NCBI GenBank assembly: GCA_007124075.1
Contig: SLFV01000371.1
Location: 1-8,807 of the forward strand
DNA: 8,807 bases
Source of the DNA: Roseimaritima sp.
GTDB lineage: Bacteria > Planctomycetota > Planctomycetia > Pirellulales > Pirellulaceae
Direction of reading: 5' to 3'
In this document: positions 1 to 6,502 of the stretch, piece by piece
Numbering within the stretch: position 1 is the first letter of the stretch
How the letters are laid out: the number at the start of each line of letters is the position of its first letter
Position numbers and translations under genes: made by a program
The notes under the pieces: generated by a model
Databases searched by the model: none
Told to the model about the DNA's origin: nothing
The model's input: the letters and a program-made list of their open reading frames with translations, nothing else

Positions 1-758
1 CCTATGTTGGAAGCCAGAATATGGCAGACCCCAAAATCTTTCGTCACGGTGCCGGTTACGGTCAATGGGTCGACGCCATGGCCAGAATCGTCGGCCCGGC
101 GGTTGACGCGATGTCGATGATCTTTTTCGAAGATTGGCATTTCGAACAAAGTGACTTTACGGTTGCAAGCGAGCTGGAATCCAATCGTCCGGTGCCCGCG
201 CCTTGTGGTTCGGTTCCCGTACAGGTTGTCCCCTCGGGGCCGGGGATTGATAGCGAAGCGGTGGTGCAAATCCTCCTGAATGCCATCTACATGGCGGATC
301 ACGATCTGGTGATCACCACGCCTTACTTTGTCCCGGATGAATCGATGCAGCGAGCGCTCATTTCTGCCGCGCGCCGGGGGGTCAATGTGACCCTGGTCGT
401 TCCCCAGAAGGTGGACTCGCGCCTGGTGCGCTGGGCGGCTCGTCCGTTTCTTCGCGAACTGGTGATGGCTGGCGTCCGTGTGGCGGAATACAACAAGGGC
501 ATGCTGCACACGAAGTCGATTACCATTGATTTTGATACCAGCTTGTTCGGTTCGCTGAATCTGGACCCCAGGAGCCTGGGGTTGAACTTCGAGCTGTTGC
601 TGGTCATTTATGACGACGCGTTTACGCGCGAATTGATCGCGTTGCAGCAGGATTATGTAGCTAGCAGCGAGATTCTGACCGCTGAAAAAATCGTGTCTCC
701 GCGTCTGGCGGTCAGGTTTACGGAAAGCTGCGTGCGGTTGATATCGCCGCTGTTGTAG
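1..758 (+). CDS. cls: Cardiolipin synthase / phospholipase D family protein, C-terminal part (5' truncated by window edge)
   Basis: Membrane phospholipid enzyme that would join two phosphatidylglycerols into cardiolipin plus glycerol. The reading frame is open to the left edge (first full codon at base 3), so the ATG at 21 is internal. Just before it the frame reads YVGSQN, the tail of the first phospholipase D motif; the H-K-D part of that motif and the N-terminal membrane segments lie outside the window. Numbering from the ATG at 21, the second catalytic motif is complete: H163-T-K165 with D170, then GSLNLDPRS and a following N-F-E. The C-terminus ends in RLISPLL, matching the usual end of bacterial ClsA-type proteins. 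Other PLD-superfamily transferases are possible, but the whole layout fits cardiolipin synthase. The gene ends in TAG, and 241 bases separate it from the next gene, so it is probably a separate transcription unit. Confidence 0.9.
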   Translation, partial: YVGSQNMADPKIFRHGAGYGQWVDAMARIVGPAVDAMSMIFFEDWHFEQSDFTVASELESNRPVPAPCGSVPVQVVPSGPGIDSEAVVQILLNAIYMADHDLVITTPYFVPDESMQRALISAARRGVNVTLVVPQKVDSRLVRWAARPFLRELVMAGVRVAEYNKGMLHTKSITIDFDTSLFGSLNLDPRSLGLNFELLLVIYDDAFTRELIALQQDYVASSEILTAEKIVSPRLAVRFTESCVRLISPLL

Positions 759-791
759 ATGTCCATCCTGCGGTAGCGTGCGCAACATCTA
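756..791 (+). other. Imperfect hairpin overlapping the cls stop codon
   Basis: TAGATGT (756-762) pairs with ACATCTA (785-791). Stacked inside it, TGCG (769-772) pairs with CGCA (781-784), leaving a 6-base bulge on the left and an 8-base loop. The stem starts on the TAG stop itself. No T-run follows (the next bases are AAATC), so it is not a standard Rho-independent terminator. It could protect the 3' end or help end transcription, but chance is possible. Confidence 0.3.
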
Positions 792-806
792 AAATCAAGG
801 ATTTCC

Positions 807-834
807 GCACCGCCGCAAACTTCGGTAGCGGTGC
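807..834 (+). repeat. 7-bp inverted repeat in the cls/oxidoreductase gap
   Basis: GCACCGC (807-813) and GCGGTGC (828-834) form a perfect 7-bp stem around a 14-base loop. There is no T-run after it. It could be an operator or an RNA hairpin in the gap before the oxidoreductase gene, but the GC-rich arms make chance pairing plausible. Apart from this, the stop-codon hairpin and the ribosome binding site, I see nothing recognisable in the 241-base gap. Confidence 0.2.
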
Positions 835-986
835 CGCACAAGCTGCCCGGTATGTTTTTATGCGCCGGTCGCCTAAAAAAACGCCAAAACACGTGGCAGG
901 ATCGGTTATCATTCGTGCGTCTGGCCTACGGCGGATGTCCACTTCCATCGGCGTCGTTGCCCTCCCCCCCTCACCCTTCCAATCTC

Positions 987-991
987 AGGAG
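987..991 (+). promoter_or_regulatory. Shine-Dalgarno site for the Gfo/Idh/MocA gene
   Basis: AGGAG lies 8 bases before the ATG at 1000, an ideal distance. It fixes the start of the oxidoreductase and is one of only two clear Shine-Dalgarno sites in the window. A C/T-rich tract (about 961-980) lies just upstream. Confidence 0.7.
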
Positions 992-999
992 CCTTCGTT

Positions 1000-2316
1000 A
1001 TGCAGCCATCACTGCGCAACCCTATTCGTGACCGCCGCATTTTCTTGCAGGCAGGCTTATTGGCCGCTGGTGGTGCCCTGACCAGTCGCTCTGGACTGCT
1101 TGCCACCCCGTCCGAAAAGGCGGTTTCTGCAAACGACATGATTTCCGTTGGCATTATGGGGGTCAATGGACGTGGTCGAAGCTTGATGAAAAGTTTTGCC
1201 TCCAATTCCGGTGCGCGGGTGACGCATCTGTGTGACGTAGACACGCGGGCGACCGATCGTGCGGCGCAAGAATTGATCGACCAAGGGGCCGCGCAACCGA
1301 CCATTACCGGTGACGTGCGTAAAATGCTGGAAGATAAAACCTTGGACGCCATTGTCGTCGCCGCCCCCAATCACTGGCATGCACCCGCAACGATCATGGG
1401 TTGTGCCGCAGGCAAGCATGTATATGTGGAAAAGCCGTGCAGTTACACCGCACAGGAGGGTGAATGGGCGGTCGCTGCCGCCCAGAAGCACCGACGTGTG
1501 GTGCAGATGGGTAGCCAACGCCGCAGTTGGCCGGGGCTGATCGAAGCGATTGCAAAACTGAAGGCAGGGGATATTGGAGAGGTGCTGTATTCCCGGACTT
1601 GGTACAACAGTCGGCGTGGTTCGATCGGGACGGGCGTGACCGGGGCAGTCCCCGATTGGTTGGACTGGGACTTGTGGCAGGGGCCCGCTCCACGACGACC
1701 GTTCAAAAACAATGTCGTCCATTACAATTGGCATTGGCATTGGCATTGGGGAAACGGAGAATTGGGCAATAACGGAATCCATGCGCTCGATGTAGCTCGC
1801 TGGGGAGTCGACGTGACCTATCCTCAGCGCGTCACGGCGGGTGGGGGCAGGCATCGATTTGATGATGACCAGGAGACACCCGACACGATGATGGTGACGT
1901 TCGATTTTCCCGAGGGTCGAACCATCACTTGGGAAGGGCTTAGTTGGTCCCCCTTGGGGCCGCACGAATCAAGATTCGGCATCAGTTTTCATGGAACCGA
2001 AGGTTCCTTGGTGATCCGAGATGCAAAGTACGTGCAGTTCAATTTGCAAGATAAACCGGTCCTGGAAGGTGGTGGTGGCGGTGGGGACCACGTGCATTTG
2101 GAGGATTTTTTGGATGCGATCCGCCAGGGTCGGCGACCCAACGCGGATATTCTCGAAGCACACCGCAGCACGCTGTTGTGCCACTTGGGCAACATTGCGT
2201 ACCGGACCAGCAGCGTCCTGCATACCGATCCCGATAACGGTGCCATCTTGAATCATCCTGAGGCCGCAGCACTGTGGACTCGCGAATACGAAACAGGCTG
2301 GGAACCGACGTTTTAG
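1000..2316 (+). CDS. Tat-exported Gfo/Idh/MocA family oxidoreductase
   Basis: NAD(P)-dependent oxidoreductase of the glucose-fructose oxidoreductase / inositol dehydrogenase family, 438 aa, probably acting on a sugar or sugar derivative; the substrate cannot be read from sequence. The N-terminus carries a twin-arginine signal (R12-R13 in DRRIFLQ, then a short Ala/Leu/Gly-rich stretch), so it should be exported already folded with its cofactor, as in Zymomonas GFOR. The Rossmann dinucleotide-binding region begins about residue 48, with G54-V-N-G57-R-G59-R. The family's E144-K145-P146 motif, with the lysine that positions substrate and nicotinamide, is intact. The C-terminal half has W-H repeats at 244-250, then GNGELGNNG and H261-A-L-D264, the usual site of the catalytic His. 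A Gly-rich loop precedes the conserved tail (HVHLEDFLDAI, then RPNADI, HRSTLLCHLGNIAYR). The start is set by ATG 1000 with AGGAG 8 bases upstream. It sits 137 bases before a sulfatase, which suggests a role in degrading exported carbohydrates. Confidence 0.92.
   Translation: MQPSLRNPIRDRRIFLQAGLLAAGGALTSRSGLLATPSEKAVSANDMISVGIMGVNGRGRSLMKSFASNSGARVTHLCDVDTRATDRAAQELIDQGAAQPTITGDVRKMLEDKTLDAIVVAAPNHWHAPATIMGCAAGKHVYVEKPCSYTAQEGEWAVAAAQKHRRVVQMGSQRRSWPGLIEAIAKLKAGDIGEVLYSRTWYNSRRGSIGTGVTGAVPDWLDWDLWQGPAPRRPFKNNVVHYNWHWHWHWGNGELGNNGIHALDVARWGVDVTYPQRVTAGGGRHRFDDDQETPDTMMVTFDFPEGRTITWEGLSWSPLGPHESRFGISFHGTEGSLVIRDAKYVQFNLQDKPVLEGGGGGGDHVHLEDFLDAIRQGRRPNADILEAHRSTLLCHLGNIAYRTSSVLHTDPDNGAILNHPEAAALWTREYETGWEPTF
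1727..1749 (+). repeat. Hexanucleotide tandem repeat (ATTGGC, about 3.8 copies) in the oxidoreductase gene
   Basis: ATTGGC occurs three times in perfect tandem (1727-1744), followed by a partial fourth copy, ATTGG. In frame it encodes alternating Trp and His, giving NWHWHWHWG at residues 243-251, close to the active-site His261. Related planctomycete proteins often have a W-H-W pattern here, so the repeat extends a motif that is partly conserved. A 6-base unit changes length by two codons without breaking the frame. Confidence 0.75.
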
Positions 2317-2325
2317 ACGGGTTCG

Positions 2326-2353
2326 TTGAGTTCCGGCCAAATTAGGTTAAACT
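2326..2353 (+). promoter_or_regulatory. Possible sigma70-like promoter before the sulfatase gene
   Basis: TTGAGT (2326-2331) and TAAACT (2348-2353) each match 4 of 6 consensus positions and are 16 bases apart. They sit in the most AT-rich part of the 137-base gap. Transcription would begin about 95 bases before the sulfatase start. This is a weak match and could be chance. Confidence 0.22.
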
Positions 2354-2394
2354 TTAAATGGTTTCCTGCGGCAACTACGGGCCCGGCGGTGCGA

Positions 2395-2419
2395 CCAGTC
2401 GTTGTGACTTAGCGACTGG
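2395..2419 (+). other. Perfect 7-bp hairpin between oxidoreductase and sulfatase genes
   Basis: CCAGTCG (2395-2401) pairs with CGACTGG (2413-2419) around an 11-base loop; a G-T pair and an A-T pair could extend the stem inward. Downstream bases are C/T-rich (CTCTTGCCTTT) but lack a clean T-run. It could be a weak terminator for the oxidoreductase gene, an operator, or a 5' leader structure for the sulfatase, whose start is 34 bases away. Confidence 0.3.
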
Positions 2420-2438
2420 GCCGCGCCTCTTGCCTTTG

Positions 2439-2453
2439 ATGAAAGAAAAATGA
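2439..2453 (+). other. Possible four-codon mini-ORF (MKEK) abutting the sulfatase start
   Basis: ATG AAA GAA AAA TGA runs from 2439 to 2453 in the same frame as the sulfatase, and its TGA touches the sulfatase ATG at 2454. A ribosome ending here could restart at once, so the mini-ORF might couple or tune sulfatase translation. No Shine-Dalgarno precedes it. The AT-rich bases may just form an accessible start region. Confidence 0.2.
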
Positions 2454-4058
2454 ATGCATCTATCCCGCCCCTCCTTTTCGGTTACGGCGCTTCTCGGTTG
2501 CATTGGCTTGTTGGTCCAAGCCCACTTCCTCTTCGGGCAATCCCCCGCCAACGATAATCGCCCTAACATCCTATTCATCCTTGCCGACGATTTGGGTTGG
2601 AAGGATCTAAGTTGTGCGGGTTCACGTTACTACGAAACCCCCAACCTGGATCGTTTGGCCGCTGGCGGCGTTTACTTCACGCGAGGCTACGCCAACTGTC
2701 AGGTCTGCAGTCCGTCGCGGGCAAGCTACCTGACCGGAAAGTTTCCGGCTCGTCATGGCATCACCGATTGGATCGGCGCGGCGACGGGGGAAGCCTGGAA
2801 TCGCAACGATCGTTTGCTGCCCGCGTCGTATGTGAAACAGCTCCCTGCATCGGAGGTGACTTTTGCGTCGGTTTTGCAAGAGGCCGGGTACCGGACATTT
2901 TTTGCAGGCAAATGGCATCTTGGCGGCGAGGGTTCGTTGCCCCAGGATCATGGCTTCCAGATCAATAAGGGTGGCCATCATCGCGGCAGTCCTCCCGGTG
3001 GCTTTTTCGCCCCGTACAAAAATCCGTTTTTGGAGGACGGGCCTGCAGGCGAATCGTTGACACTGCGTCTTGCTGCGGAAACCGCCGCGTTTATTGAACA
3101 GACGCATCGCGAGGAACAGGCCCCGTTCCTGGCCTACCTGTCGTTTTATACGGTCCACTCCCCAATTCAAACGACGCGTGGTCTGTGGCGGAAATATCAG
3201 CAGAAGGCACAGCCAATGCCCGCGGTCGATCACCGCTTTATGATTGATCGCACCACCCCTGTGCGACAAGTCCAGGATTGTCCGGTCTACGCCGGAATGA
3301 TTGAAACTTTGGACGATGCGGTGGGAATGGTCATGCAGCAGTTGCAGCAGTTGGGTATCGCCGACAATACGATCATCGTCTTTACTTCCGACAACGGAGG
3401 GGTGTCCGCCGGGGATGCCAATAGCACCAGCAACCTGCCTCTACGTGGCGGTAAAGGACGACAATGGGAAGGCGGAATCCGCGTACCGTTTATCGTCAAA
3501 GCTCCAGGCGTCTCGCAAGCGGGGCTCCGGTGTGATCATCCGGTCACGGGTGCGGATTTCTATCCGACGTTCCTGGAACTGGCCGGTCTGCCATTGCGAC
3601 CCGAACAGCATGCCGATGGCCGCAGTTTGGTTGGTCTGTTGCGAGGGGAAACGATGCAGCCACGTCCGCTGGTTTGGCATTACCCACACTATGGTAACCA
3701 GGGGGGAGAGCCGTCGTCGATTTTACGGCTGGGTGATTGGAAGTTGATTCATTACCACGAGGATGATCGCGTTGAGCTGTATGATTTGTCTACCGATCCG
3801 CAGGAACAGCACGACCGTTCGGGCGATCAGCCTGAGCGAACTGCCAGCCTGCAGGCTGAGCTGACGGCTTACCTGACGAAGGTCGGGGCCAAATTTCCCC
3901 GCCCTGATTCGCGGTTTGACCCAGAAAAAAAACGCCTTCAGCAACAGCGTATTCGCGAGGTCGTTTTGCCTCGCTTAGAGAAGCAGCATGCGCACTACCT
4001 AGACGACGATTTTTCGCCCAATCGGGACTGGTGGGGCAGCCTGCCCGATCCCTCGTAG
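2454..4058 (+). CDS. Secreted Cys-type sulfatase (arylsulfatase family, type I)
   Basis: Hydrolyses sulfate esters, probably on sulfated glycans, outside the cytoplasm; 534 aa, a normal length for bacterial sulfatases. An N-terminal hydrophobic stretch (about residues 8-28) is a likely Sec signal peptide. Mature sequence begins with RPNILFILADDLGW, where D45 and D46 bind calcium. The formylglycine signature is complete: C85-S-P-S-R89-A-S-Y-L-T-G, so C85 should be oxidised by a formylglycine-generating enzyme, not seen in this window. Other expected residues are present: K153 and H155 in GKWHLG, H235 in TVHSP, D313-N314 in FTSDNGG, and K334 in RGGKG. All catalytic positions I can check are intact. 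The start is bounded: an in-frame TGA (2451-2453) directly precedes the ATG. No strong Shine-Dalgarno is seen. The precise substrate cannot be told. It is tightly followed by a kinase gene, probably on the same transcript. Confidence 0.93.
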   Translation: MHLSRPSFSVTALLGCIGLLVQAHFLFGQSPANDNRPNILFILADDLGWKDLSCAGSRYYETPNLDRLAAGGVYFTRGYANCQVCSPSRASYLTGKFPARHGITDWIGAATGEAWNRNDRLLPASYVKQLPASEVTFASVLQEAGYRTFFAGKWHLGGEGSLPQDHGFQINKGGHHRGSPPGGFFAPYKNPFLEDGPAGESLTLRLAAETAAFIEQTHREEQAPFLAYLSFYTVHSPIQTTRGLWRKYQQKAQPMPAVDHRFMIDRTTPVRQVQDCPVYAGMIETLDDAVGMVMQQLQQLGIADNTIIVFTSDNGGVSAGDANSTSNLPLRGGKGRQWEGGIRVPFIVKAPGVSQAGLRCDHPVTGADFYPTFLELAGLPLRPEQHADGRSLVGLLRGETMQPRPLVWHYPHYGNQGGEPSSILRLGDWKLIHYHEDDRVELYDLSTDPQEQHDRSGDQPERTASLQAELTAYLTKVGAKFPRPDSRFDPEKKRLQQQRIREVVLPRLEKQHAHYLDDDFSPNRDWWGSLPDPS

Positions 4059-4065
4059 CCCATGG

Positions 4066-6342
4066 TTGTCGGCTTTCCGGTTCACTTTCCGCGTTTTGGG
4101 GGCCAGCGTGGTGACGCAGTCTGCCAACGACTCCACCGATGACGGACGGCTGGACGAAGCGTTCGCTGCCTACCTGCGACTGTGTGATTCTGGGGAGCAG
4201 CACGATCGCGAGTCGTTTCTGGCACAGTTTCCGGAGCTTGCCGATCCACTTCGACAACTGCTTGATGCCGCCGATCTACTGAGCCGAGAACTTTCGTTGG
4301 AAGCGTTGGACGAAACCTTGCAGTTGCCTGTTGCAGCAAAGGACGATCCCACGATTGTCAATCAAGACTCCGCGACCAGTCCTAACCTGGCAACGCATGG
4401 TGTCGACCAAGAAACCTTGCTATTCAAGGCCGACGCGTCGCTGCCTGGGATGCATCGTGGTGGTCATGTCGGGGGCCCACGATTACCGTATCAAATCGGG
4501 GATTACCTGCTGGAGGAAATCTTAGGCAAGGGGGGCATGGGGATTGTCTACCGCGCGATTCAGCAACCGCTGCAACGCGCGGTCGCGGTCAAAATGATTC
4601 GCTCCGGTGTGTTCGCTGATGAGGGAGAAGTCAAGCGTTTTTTCGCCGAAGCCCGCGCGGCCGCGCGCTTGCACCATCCCAATATCGTCGGGGTTTACCA
4701 CTTTGGCCAATTGGATGGGCATTATTTTTTTTCCATGGAATACGTTTCGGGGACCGACCTCGCGAAGCAGATCCGGCAAGCCCCATTAGCCCCCGAAACG
4801 GCCTCACGATACGTGCGAGATGTTGCCCGAGCCATCGACTATGCGCACCGACGCGGAGTTTTACATCGTGATCTGAAACCTGCGAATGTGTTGGTCGATG
4901 ACAATGACCGCGTGCTTGTAACCGATTTTGGATTGGCGCGGCAGACCGATACCGAAAGCAGTCTGACCGCCAGTGGGATCGCGGTCGGCACCCCCAGTTA
5001 CATGCCACCCGAACAAGCCAAAGGCCAAAGTGACCGAATGGGGGTTACCGCCGACGTTTACTCCTTGGGCGCGATTCTGTTTGCCGCACTCAGCGGCCAG
5101 CCCCCGTTTCAGGGTAATTCGGTGATGGAAACGATCATGCAAGTTTTGCATGACGATCCCCCATCGCTATCGACGTTGCGTCCCGATGTACCTGCGGATT
5201 TGGAAACGATTTGCGAGAAATGTTTGGCCAAGGAGCCCACGCAACGCTATTCATCAGCCGCCGCCCTGGCTAACGACTTGGATCGTTTCTTGCATGACGA
5301 ACCGATCACTGCCAAACCGATGCCACCGCTCGTGCGGGGGTGGCGTTGGTTACAGGGCGTGCCCTTAGTTGCGGCATTGACCGGACAACGCCGTTTAGTC
5401 CAGCCAACGCTTGCACATCGGCGATTTCAAAACTCGCTTTTGCTGCTTTTGTTACTGATCCCCGTCCTCATCGCCGGGTTCCTGGTGACGCAACGCTTGC
5501 AAGCACAACGGCTGCCAAAGCGAATCAAAATTGCTGGCGGTATCGAGGGAGGCGTCTATTCCGACTTAGCCGCTCGATTGGCAGAGCGGATGGGTGCGAT
5601 GACGGATTTGCCAACCGAGGTGATTCCCTCTGGTGGCTCGCTGGATAATCATCAAGCTTTGCTGACCGGCGCGGTTCACTTGGCTCCGCTGCAAGCTTCG
5701 GCAATCAGCGGCGAGGATATCGGAGTTATCGCGCCGTTGTTTTACGAAATGGTCCATGTGTTAGTGCGTGATCGTGCTGCGTTTTCATCGATCAGCCAGT
5801 TCGGCACCGGCGAAGCCGTGATTGCAACGGGCGCCCACGGCAGTGGTTCGCGAAAAGTCACAACGTACCTATTTGATTCTTACCAGATCGATCCTCACAC
5901 TGTAGCCCTGCGGGAGCTGGAATGGACCCAACTGCACGACAGTCCCGATGTCGACGCCGCAGTCATCTGCGTCGGTACGGGCAGCCAACTGATAAACCAG
6001 CTCCTGGCGTCAGGCTGGCAGTTGTTGCCAATCGAAGACCCCATTGCGGTTTCGCTGCAACATCCAACGCTTCAACCGATGACCATTTTGCCGCGCCATT
6101 TTCCGGACTGCGAATTGCCCGCCGCTGGGATCCCCACAGTGGGCACGACCGGTTATTTAGCCGCTGCGACTCATTGCCCCGATGCCTTGGTGTGGTTGGC
6201 ATTGGAAGCGCTTTACGCCCAACCGCCTCCGATCACCGGGATGATCTCACGGCGGCAGGCCAGCGAGTGGCAGGGGTTGGCATTACATCCCGCGGCACGC
6301 CGTTTCTTTGCCGCGGCAACGCAGCCGAACGCGGCAGAATAA
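4066..6342 (+). CDS. Membrane Ser/Thr protein kinase fused to an extracytoplasmic TAXI-type solute-binding domain
   Basis: Probable transmembrane sensor kinase. Numbering from TTG 4066 (758 aa): residues about 28-90 are a helical region (LDEAFAAYL, then FPELADPLRQLL) of the kind that precedes many planctomycete kinases. The kinase domain spans about 146-410, with glycine loop G154-K-G-G-M-G159, VAVK lysine K176, alpha-C E195, H267-R-D269-L-K-P-A-N274, D287-F-G289, and GTPSYMPPE ending at E316. All catalytic residues are present. A single Leu-rich membrane span lies at 457-474. Residues about 486-740 look like a TRAP TAXI / NMT1-like periplasmic binding domain: AGGIEGGVYSDLA (490-502), PSGGSLDN (521-528), GAHGSGSRKVT (589-599), then VGTGSQLINQLLASG. 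Known topology would put the kinase inside and the binding domain outside. The start is uncertain: GTG codons at 4108 and 4111, behind a G-run at 4098-4102, fit the N-terminal domain better than TTG. It begins 7 bases (or about 50) after the sulfatase stop. The ligand is unknown. Confidence 0.88.
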   Translation: MSAFRFTFRVLGASVVTQSANDSTDDGRLDEAFAAYLRLCDSGEQHDRESFLAQFPELADPLRQLLDAADLLSRELSLEALDETLQLPVAAKDDPTIVNQDSATSPNLATHGVDQETLLFKADASLPGMHRGGHVGGPRLPYQIGDYLLEEILGKGGMGIVYRAIQQPLQRAVAVKMIRSGVFADEGEVKRFFAEARAAARLHHPNIVGVYHFGQLDGHYFFSMEYVSGTDLAKQIRQAPLAPETASRYVRDVARAIDYAHRRGVLHRDLKPANVLVDDNDRVLVTDFGLARQTDTESSLTASGIAVGTPSYMPPEQAKGQSDRMGVTADVYSLGAILFAALSGQPPFQGNSVMETIMQVLHDDPPSLSTLRPDVPADLETICEKCLAKEPTQRYSSAAALANDLDRFLHDEPITAKPMPPLVRGWRWLQGVPLVAALTGQRRLVQPTLAHRRFQNSLLLLLLLIPVLIAGFLVTQRLQAQRLPKRIKIAGGIEGGVYSDLAARLAERMGAMTDLPTEVIPSGGSLDNHQALLTGAVHLAPLQASAISGEDIGVIAPLFYEMVHVLVRDRAAFSSISQFGTGEAVIATGAHGSGSRKVTTYLFDSYQIDPHTVALRELEWTQLHDSPDVDAAVICVGTGSQLINQLLASGWQLLPIEDPIAVSLQHPTLQPMTILPRHFPDCELPAAGIPTVGTTGYLAAATHCPDALVWLALEALYAQPPPITGMISRRQASEWQGLALHPAARRFFAAATQPNAAE

Positions 6343-6410
6343 GCCAGCGGTAGAGGAAAAATCGCACTGCCGAACGGGCAAAAAAGTAAACCGCATATCA
6401 TGGTTTCAGG

Positions 6411-6416
6411 TATAAT
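6411..6416 (+). promoter_or_regulatory. Candidate -10 box (TATAAT) for the PSD1/DUF1501 unit
   Basis: A perfect TATAAT sits in the 160-base gap after the kinase gene, about 87 bases before the start of the PSCyt1/DUF1553 gene. No convincing -35 element is seen 16-18 bases upstream (the sequence there is AAACCG-like), and there is no TG extension. If real, it would give the last two genes their own promoter, apart from the sulfatase-kinase transcript. The rest of the gap holds a C-rich run (about 6458-6468) and nothing else I recognise. Confidence 0.35.
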
Positions 6417-6502
6417 CACGGCGGCCCACTGCCGCTCGTTCCAAACACCCTCGCGTTCCCCCCCCGCCTGTAACGCCGCCTGCAGCCCCCAAGCCTGTCG
6501 TG

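Noticed and set aside
959..980. Pyrimidine-rich tract upstream of the oxidoreductase, similar to a C-run before the PSD1 gene (about 6449-6468)
   Set aside because: Both are simple C/T-rich sequences with no shared longer motif, so I cannot support a regulatory role.
1057..1965. Long open frame (302 codons) on the - strand
   Set aside because: It lies wholly antisense to the well-conserved oxidoreductase, its translation shows no domain, and it is explained by GC-rich codon use on the + strand.
2068..2090. GGT-rich run in the oxidoreductase gene as a simple repeat
   Set aside because: It encodes a Gly-rich loop before the conserved C-terminal HVHLEDF region; the codons are mixed and the loop is a plausible protein feature.
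2469..2504. Possible lipobox (LLGC, Cys16) in the sulfatase signal peptide, suggesting a lipoprotein
   Set aside because: The hydrophobic stretch continues well past Cys16, there is little positive charge before it, and Leu is a poor -2 residue, so an ordinary Sec signal is more likely.
2622..3269. 215-codon open frame on the - strand
   Set aside because: Antisense to the core of the sulfatase, which has all its catalytic motifs; the translated product resembles no protein family I know.
4062..4142. Short ATG frame (26 codons) just after the sulfatase
   Set aside because: It overlaps the kinase start in another frame, has no ribosome binding site and ends without any recognisable feature.
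6369..6386. Short stem (TGCC/GGCA) followed by an A-run as a terminator after the kinase gene
   Set aside because: The stem is only 4 bp, and the A-run is on the wrong strand for a + strand terminator; read on the - strand the T-run would come before the stem, not after it.
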